Positions 5,709 to 8,593 of a stretch of DNA of 8,593 nucleotides are shown piece after piece. The notes below the pieces were generated by a model. The model ran no database searches and was not told the DNA's origin. It saw only the letters and a program-made list of their open reading frames with translations. Made by a program: the position numbers and the translations under genes. The stretch lies in assembly GCA_937967685.1 (NCBI GenBank), contig CALBTX010000116.1, positions 1 through 8,593 of the forward strand. The letters are read 5' to 3'. Numbering within the stretch: position 1 is the stretch's first letter; each line of letters opens with the position of its first letter. Origin of the DNA: an uncultured Bacillaceae bacterium. Its GTDB lineage: Bacteria > Bacillota > Bacilli > Caldalkalibacillales > Caldalkalibacillaceae.

Positions 5709-7805
5709 AAGTCGATCTGACACTTCAAATTCTCTCAACCTATCTTCAAGATTTAACCGGGAAGAATCATCGTCAAAATCAATGTCTAACGCCAGACTGT
5801 ATATTTCTTTTGCCTTGGCAAGATTTTTGGCCACTCCTTCACCGAATGCATACATATCTCCCCAACCGATATAACCCCAGACCCAATGAGGATATTGCTT
5901 GATGAGTTCCTGAAACTTTTTTTCTCCCTCTTCAATCCTGCCCGCCATGAAGCAAGATTCCGCTTCTGCACGTTTCATGTTTTTGATAATCAGTTCGGTA
6001 CTATCTGGAAACAGCTCCACAAATGCGCGGCAATACCGAATCCGCTGTTCAAAATAACGTGGGTTGATTTGCCCTGCATTCAGCAAATACATTTCAATAT
6101 CCTGGCACCAGTTACTCGGGTATACTTCCCCTTTATACGCTTTGTCCACATCGTTTATACTTTGATAGCCCTCATACTTTTGAACAAAGATTTCCCAGTG
6201 GGTCAACCATTGATCACAGGCTTCAACATACTTGTTTCCATCATACTTGTTTGCATCATACTTGTTTGCAGTGAGCAATTCATAGGCTCCTTGAATCATG
6301 CCATCCAGTTCTTCATCACATGGAGGAGCGTTATGGCCCAACCGCTTCCAAAGCACTTGTGCGGCAAACCAAGGGAAATCCTCATCAAAGCCTTCAGCCG
6401 ATACATTAAACTCGTCAAACCAGACTTCGGACAAATCTTCTGCCGATTGAAATGTGTGGATATCCCGAAGGAATTGCTGCTGATCGAACGGAATATTCAA
6501 AAAGCCTAGTCTGGAGATGATCTCATCTGTGCTCATCGCTTCCACTTCTTCCTTGCTCCAGTGTTTCGTTCTTCGGGCAAAAAGCTCATTTTTGTCCAGA
6601 CAGCATTTTTTGTACTTTTTTCCGCTTCCACACGGACAAGGATCATTGCGGCCGATTTTACGCCTCTTCTTCTGCCTCTCTGCCTCCTGACGTTGATTTC
6701 GATCGATCATCATGTCCACTTCTGCCTCCATTGCTGTTTCCAATCGTTTCAACTTTTGACGTCTGGCTGTAATTTGCCGTCTCCACCGAGGAAGATTCCG
6801 ATGGTCGATACCGTTAATGACACAGTTGGCATACAATGATTCACTTAAGTCCAACATGTTGTCGTCGTAGCCATGAATGAGTAATTTTTCTATGTAGGGA
6901 ATGGCCGTCACAGACAACTGCTGACACAGTCCATCAGCAATAAGAGTTTTCACTGTCATATCCTGGACTTCAAATAGTGCAGCTAGCAAGGTTTCTTCAG
7001 CATACTTGCTTTTAATATTGGCGATGATATCCGCTGCATATATTCCAGATTCATCCTGCATGAGATATGGCTTCAGTTCTTCTACCACCTGATCCCCGCC
7101 AATCCTGATCAGTGCCCGAGCCGTTTCCTCAAGCAGAATGTCTTCATCACGAACCAAGAGCTTACATAACAGCGGAATTTGATCTTGACGTTGCATGTAT
7201 CCGGCCAGCATAACTGCGTAGATCCCCTTGTAAGTGAAAAAAGGTTCTTTCTCTTCCAGTTGAACGATATCCAGAAGCTGCTCGCAAGACCAGTCTTTGC
7301 GCACGGACAATTCCCGAATAGCCCGTTGGCCAAGCTGAAAATGTGAGAGGGAAAACGTATTCATGTACTCCATGCGCTCCATATGTGCAAGTAATTCTGC
7401 ATATAAGTCTCCAGATGGCATAGATGCCCATGATTGATACAGCCTGAAGCGTTTCATCAGCTTGTCCGGTAATACGGCCGCTAAGTCTTGGTCATATTTT
7501 GCTAGCAGCCAGGACGGACTGTTGTCCAACAAAGCAACATACCAGTGCTGGTCATGCGGGTTCGTTTTCAGCCCATTGAGCAAAGCGATAAACACCTTTT
7601 CTGTTTGAGGATAGTTTTTTAGATAAGGCAGCACACTGTTTTTGTAGGGGTTTTGATGTGTTTGTCGCTCGTTGGCTTGCAGACCCAACAGGAATGTTTC
7701 TTCCGTGGCAAGATGACCTTCGGCCAACAAGTGTAACACGAACTGACGGACTGTTTCTTCTTCATGTAATAAAAAGGGGTTTACTTTTTCAGCGAATGAT
7801 GCCAT
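5703..7805 (-). CDS. SEC-C motif protein with HEAT-like and TPR-like regions, function unknown
   Basis: This 700-residue, probably cytoplasmic protein has no signal peptide or membrane segment. Residues about 1-340 are helical, with HEAT-like pairs clearest at about 190-310 (PLLCKLLVRDEDILLEETAR, then VVEELKPYLMQDESGIYAAD). A basic charged linker (341-386; RRQKLKRLETAMEAEVDMM, QRQEAERQKKRRK) leads to the SEC-C zinc motif NDPCPCGSGKKYKKCC, with C390, C392, C401 and C402. This motif is known from the SecA C-terminus and many stand-alone proteins. The C-terminus has a TPR-like helix pair (about 608-675; AEAESCFMAGRIEEGEKKFQELIKQYP, WGYIGWGDMYAFGEG). A short NKYD(A/G) repeat at 514-526 comes from a 15-bp DNA repeat. 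The start is ATG at 7805, with AAGGAG 11 nt upstream. The architecture suggests a protein-binding scaffold or adaptor. I do not know its function, and its neighbours do not indicate one. Confidence 0.88.
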   Translation of the reverse strand: MASFAEKVNPFLLHEEETVRQFVLHLLAEGHLATEETFLLGLQANERQTHQNPYKNSVLPYLKNYPQTEKVFIALLNGLKTNPHDQHWYVALLDNSPSWLLAKYDQDLAAVLPDKLMKRFRLYQSWASMPSGDLYAELLAHMERMEYMNTFSLSHFQLGQRAIRELSVRKDWSCEQLLDIVQLEEKEPFFTYKGIYAVMLAGYMQRQDQIPLLCKLLVRDEDILLEETARALIRIGGDQVVEELKPYLMQDESGIYAADIIANIKSKYAEETLLAALFEVQDMTVKTLIADGLCQQLSVTAIPYIEKLLIHGYDDNMLDLSESLYANCVINGIDHRNLPRWRRQITARRQKLKRLETAMEAEVDMMIDRNQRQEAERQKKRRKIGRNDPCPCGSGKKYKKCCLDKNELFARRTKHWSKEEVEAMSTDEIISRLGFLNIPFDQQQFLRDIHTFQSAEDLSEVWFDEFNVSAEGFDEDFPWFAAQVLWKRLGHNAPPCDEELDGMIQGAYELLTANKYDANKYDGNKYVEACDQWLTHWEIFVQKYEGYQSINDVDKAYKGEVYPSNWCQDIEMYLLNAGQINPRYFEQRIRYCRAFVELFPDSTELIIKNMKRAEAESCFMAGRIEEGEKKFQELIKQYPHWVWGYIGWGDMYAFGEGVAKNLAKAKEIYSLALDIDFDDDSSRLNLEDRLREFEVSDRLN
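6227..6271. repeat. 15-bp tandem repeat, 3 copies, inside the SEC-C gene
   Basis: Three consecutive 15-bp units (6227-6241, 6242-6256 and 6257-6271) of CATACTTGTTTGCAT differ at only one or two bases each. In the gene they encode NKYDA-NKYDG-NKYVE. The unit is a multiple of three, so copy change would alter length without breaking the frame. Confidence 0.9.
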
Positions 7806-7831
7806 CGGTTTTAGATCTCCTTATCTTTCAT

Positions 7832-8013
7832 TTACGTTAAAGCTTCATCAAAAAATTCATGGTCTCTAACTGTTCCACCAACCAAAAGTATATCATATTG
7901 CGAGCTGTCATAAGCCAAAAAAGGGGGACTCTACACCTCTGGCGAAAGCGGAAATTTGGGCATCTTCAAAACTTTTTTGCACAGTTTGCTTGACTGAACA
8001 ATTGGTGAGAAGA
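7832..8013 (-). pseudogene. Possible gene or element remnant between bcp and the SEC-C gene
   Basis: On the minus strand one frame reads KQTVQKSFEDAQISAFARG and on to VESPFFGL before TGA at 7908-7910. A frame shifted by one base reads AYDSSQYDILLVGGTVRD and on to HEFFDEALT before a TAA near 7834. The two stretches meet at a run of five C and six T; loss of one T would join them. The plus strand of the same stretch is also open (GDSTPLAKAEIWASS and on to LTEQLVRRSQ). No start codon with a ribosome binding site is present. It could be the end of a decayed gene, a fragment of a mobile element, or an intergenic repeat with fortuitous frames. VGGTVRD recalls the VGGxVRD motif of tRNA nucleotidyltransferase-type proteins, but that is a weak resemblance. 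Confidence 0.3.
7887..7895 (-). promoter_or_regulatory. Candidate extended -10 promoter of the SEC-C gene
   Basis: TGATATACT on the minus strand is an extended -10 (TGn + TATACT, 5/6). No good -35 is present at 16-18 bp, as is acceptable for extended -10 promoters. The start would fall near 7880, giving a leader of about 75 nt before the ATG at 7805. Confidence 0.45.
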
Positions 8014-8481
8014 TCACAATGACTTGACAAAATTCAGCACTTCTTCAACGTGCCCTTTTACTCTCACTTTGCGCCATGCTTTGAGCAGTTGTCCTTCTTC
8101 ATCGATGACAAAGGTCGAGCGCTCAATACCCATATATTCTCGGCCAAAATTCTTTTTCAGCTTCCAGACGCCGAACATTTCCGCTACTTCGTGGTTCTCA
8201 TCGGATAACAATAGAAAGGGTAAGCCGTGCTTGGCAATAAATTTTTCGTGTGAGGACAGACTGTCCGGACTGATGCCCAAGACAACGGTGTTGTAGTCTT
8301 TAAACTGTTCGTTCAGATCACGAAAGTCGCATGCCTCCGTCGTACACCCGGGCGTCATATCTTTCGGATAAAAATAAATCACCACTTTTTGTCCCTTAAA
8401 ATCTCTGAGAGCCACGTCTTTGCCGTTCGAGGCCGGCAGGCGAAAATCAGGCACAGGTTGTCCAATTTGTACTGCTGTCAT
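8014..8481 (-). CDS. bcp: Thiol peroxidase of the BCP/PrxQ peroxiredoxin family
   Basis: The enzyme reduces hydrogen peroxide and organic hydroperoxides with electrons from thioredoxin, in the cytoplasm. The 155-residue protein has the peroxiredoxin fold from VPDFRLPASNGKDVALRDFKGQ onward and the active-site stretch YPKDMTPGCTTEACDF. This contains the peroxidatic cysteine C46 and, five residues on, the resolving cysteine C51 typical of atypical two-Cys PrxQ. Length and the FGREYMGIERSTFVID stretch are normal for the family. I chose ATG at 8481, because AAGGAGG (8489-8495) lies 7 nt before it; the ATG at 8487 is only one base from that site and would add just Met-Lys. An Fnr/Crp-type box lies about 70-85 nt upstream. 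The gene appears monocistronic on the left, but no clear terminator follows it. Confidence 0.95.
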   Translation of the reverse strand: MTAVQIGQPVPDFRLPASNGKDVALRDFKGQKVVIYFYPKDMTPGCTTEACDFRDLNEQFKDYNTVVLGISPDSLSSHEKFIAKHGLPFLLLSDENHEVAEMFGVWKLKKNFGREYMGIERSTFVIDEEGQLLKAWRKVRVKGHVEEVLNFVKSL

Positions 8482-8539
8482 TTTCATTCCTCCTTTCCCT
8501 TAATTATTAACACAAAAACCATTAATGTTCATCCCTTTG

Positions 8540-8554
8540 TCACAAATTTTGTGA
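8540..8554. repeat. Second dyad overlapping the Fnr/Crp box
   Basis: TCACAAA (8540-8546) and TTTGTGA (8548-8554) are perfect 7-bp arms around one base. They share the TGTGA half-site with the box at 8549-8566, so three related half-sites lie in one 27-bp block. The second dyad has the wrong spacing for an Fnr/Crp dimer. It may be a site for another factor or an alternative register. Confidence 0.55.
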
Positions 8555-8566
8555 GATAGCTCACAA
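8549..8566. promoter_or_regulatory. Fnr/Crp-type binding site upstream of bcp
   Basis: TTGTGAG-ATAG-CTCACAA is a perfect inverted repeat that contains TGTGA-N6-TCACA (8550-8565), the known box of Bacillus Fnr and related Crp-family proteins. On the minus strand a -10-like ATTAAT (8521-8526) puts the start near 8514-8515, so the box centre is about 43 bp upstream. That is close to the -41.5 spacing of activator-dependent promoters, and no good -35 is present. The box could instead serve a gene beyond the right edge. Confidence 0.65.
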
Positions 8567-8593
8567 TCATGAGTCAACATGAAAAGTTAACAT

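Noticed and set aside
5886..6509. A 207-codon plus-strand open frame
   Set aside because: It is wholly antisense to the SEC-C gene, whose motifs establish the minus strand as coding. The hydrophobic, Ile/Phe-rich composition is typical of a reverse-strand shadow.

Overview
The window looks like a chromosomal segment of a Gram-positive bacterium of the order Bacillales. The pointers are strong AAGGAGG-type ribosome binding sites, a YtrA-type GntR regulator leading an ABC-2 exporter operon, a Bacillus-like RlmN (GIGEPFDNYD motif), a BCP/PrxQ peroxiredoxin, and a 30-bp CRISPR repeat whose crRNA strand ends in ATTGAAAC. That repeat type is common in thermophilic Firmicutes; a Caldalkalibacillus-like thermophile is only a guess. 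Every gene I accept is on the minus strand, so transcription runs from high to low coordinates.

Left end (1-1103): the leader-proximal end of a CRISPR array (two identical 30-bp repeats, one complete 39-bp spacer, one partial spacer), its leader with a candidate promoter, a GC-rich 8-bp inverted repeat at the leader boundary, and a cas6 endoribonuclease gene immediately upstream. Cas6 would cut the array transcript into crRNAs. No other cas gene is visible to the right, so the effector and adaptation genes must lie beyond the left edge, beyond the array, or elsewhere.

Middle (1296-4230): a four-gene operon of GntR/YtrA-type repressor, ABC ATPase and two six-helix ABC-2 permeases. The genes overlap or nearly abut. 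A perfect 9-bp inverted repeat covers a TATAAT box upstream of the regulator, which suggests autorepression. Between this operon and rlmN (4231-4545) are a degenerate 43-bp tandem repeat and a clear rho-independent terminator for rlmN.

Right part (4546-8593): rlmN (23S rRNA A2503/tRNA A37 methyltransferase) with its own promoter; a 700-residue protein of unknown function with HEAT-like helices, a central SEC-C zinc motif and a TPR-like C-terminus; a 208-bp spacer with protein-like but frame-broken sequence, perhaps a gene or element remnant; and a bcp/prxQ peroxiredoxin gene preceded by a TGTGA-N6-TCACA box spaced as expected for activation by an Fnr/Crp-family regulator.

Most genes belong to known families. 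The least explained parts are the structured leader boundary beside cas6, the SEC-C/HEAT/TPR protein, the remnant between the SEC-C gene and bcp, and the overlapping dyads upstream of bcp.
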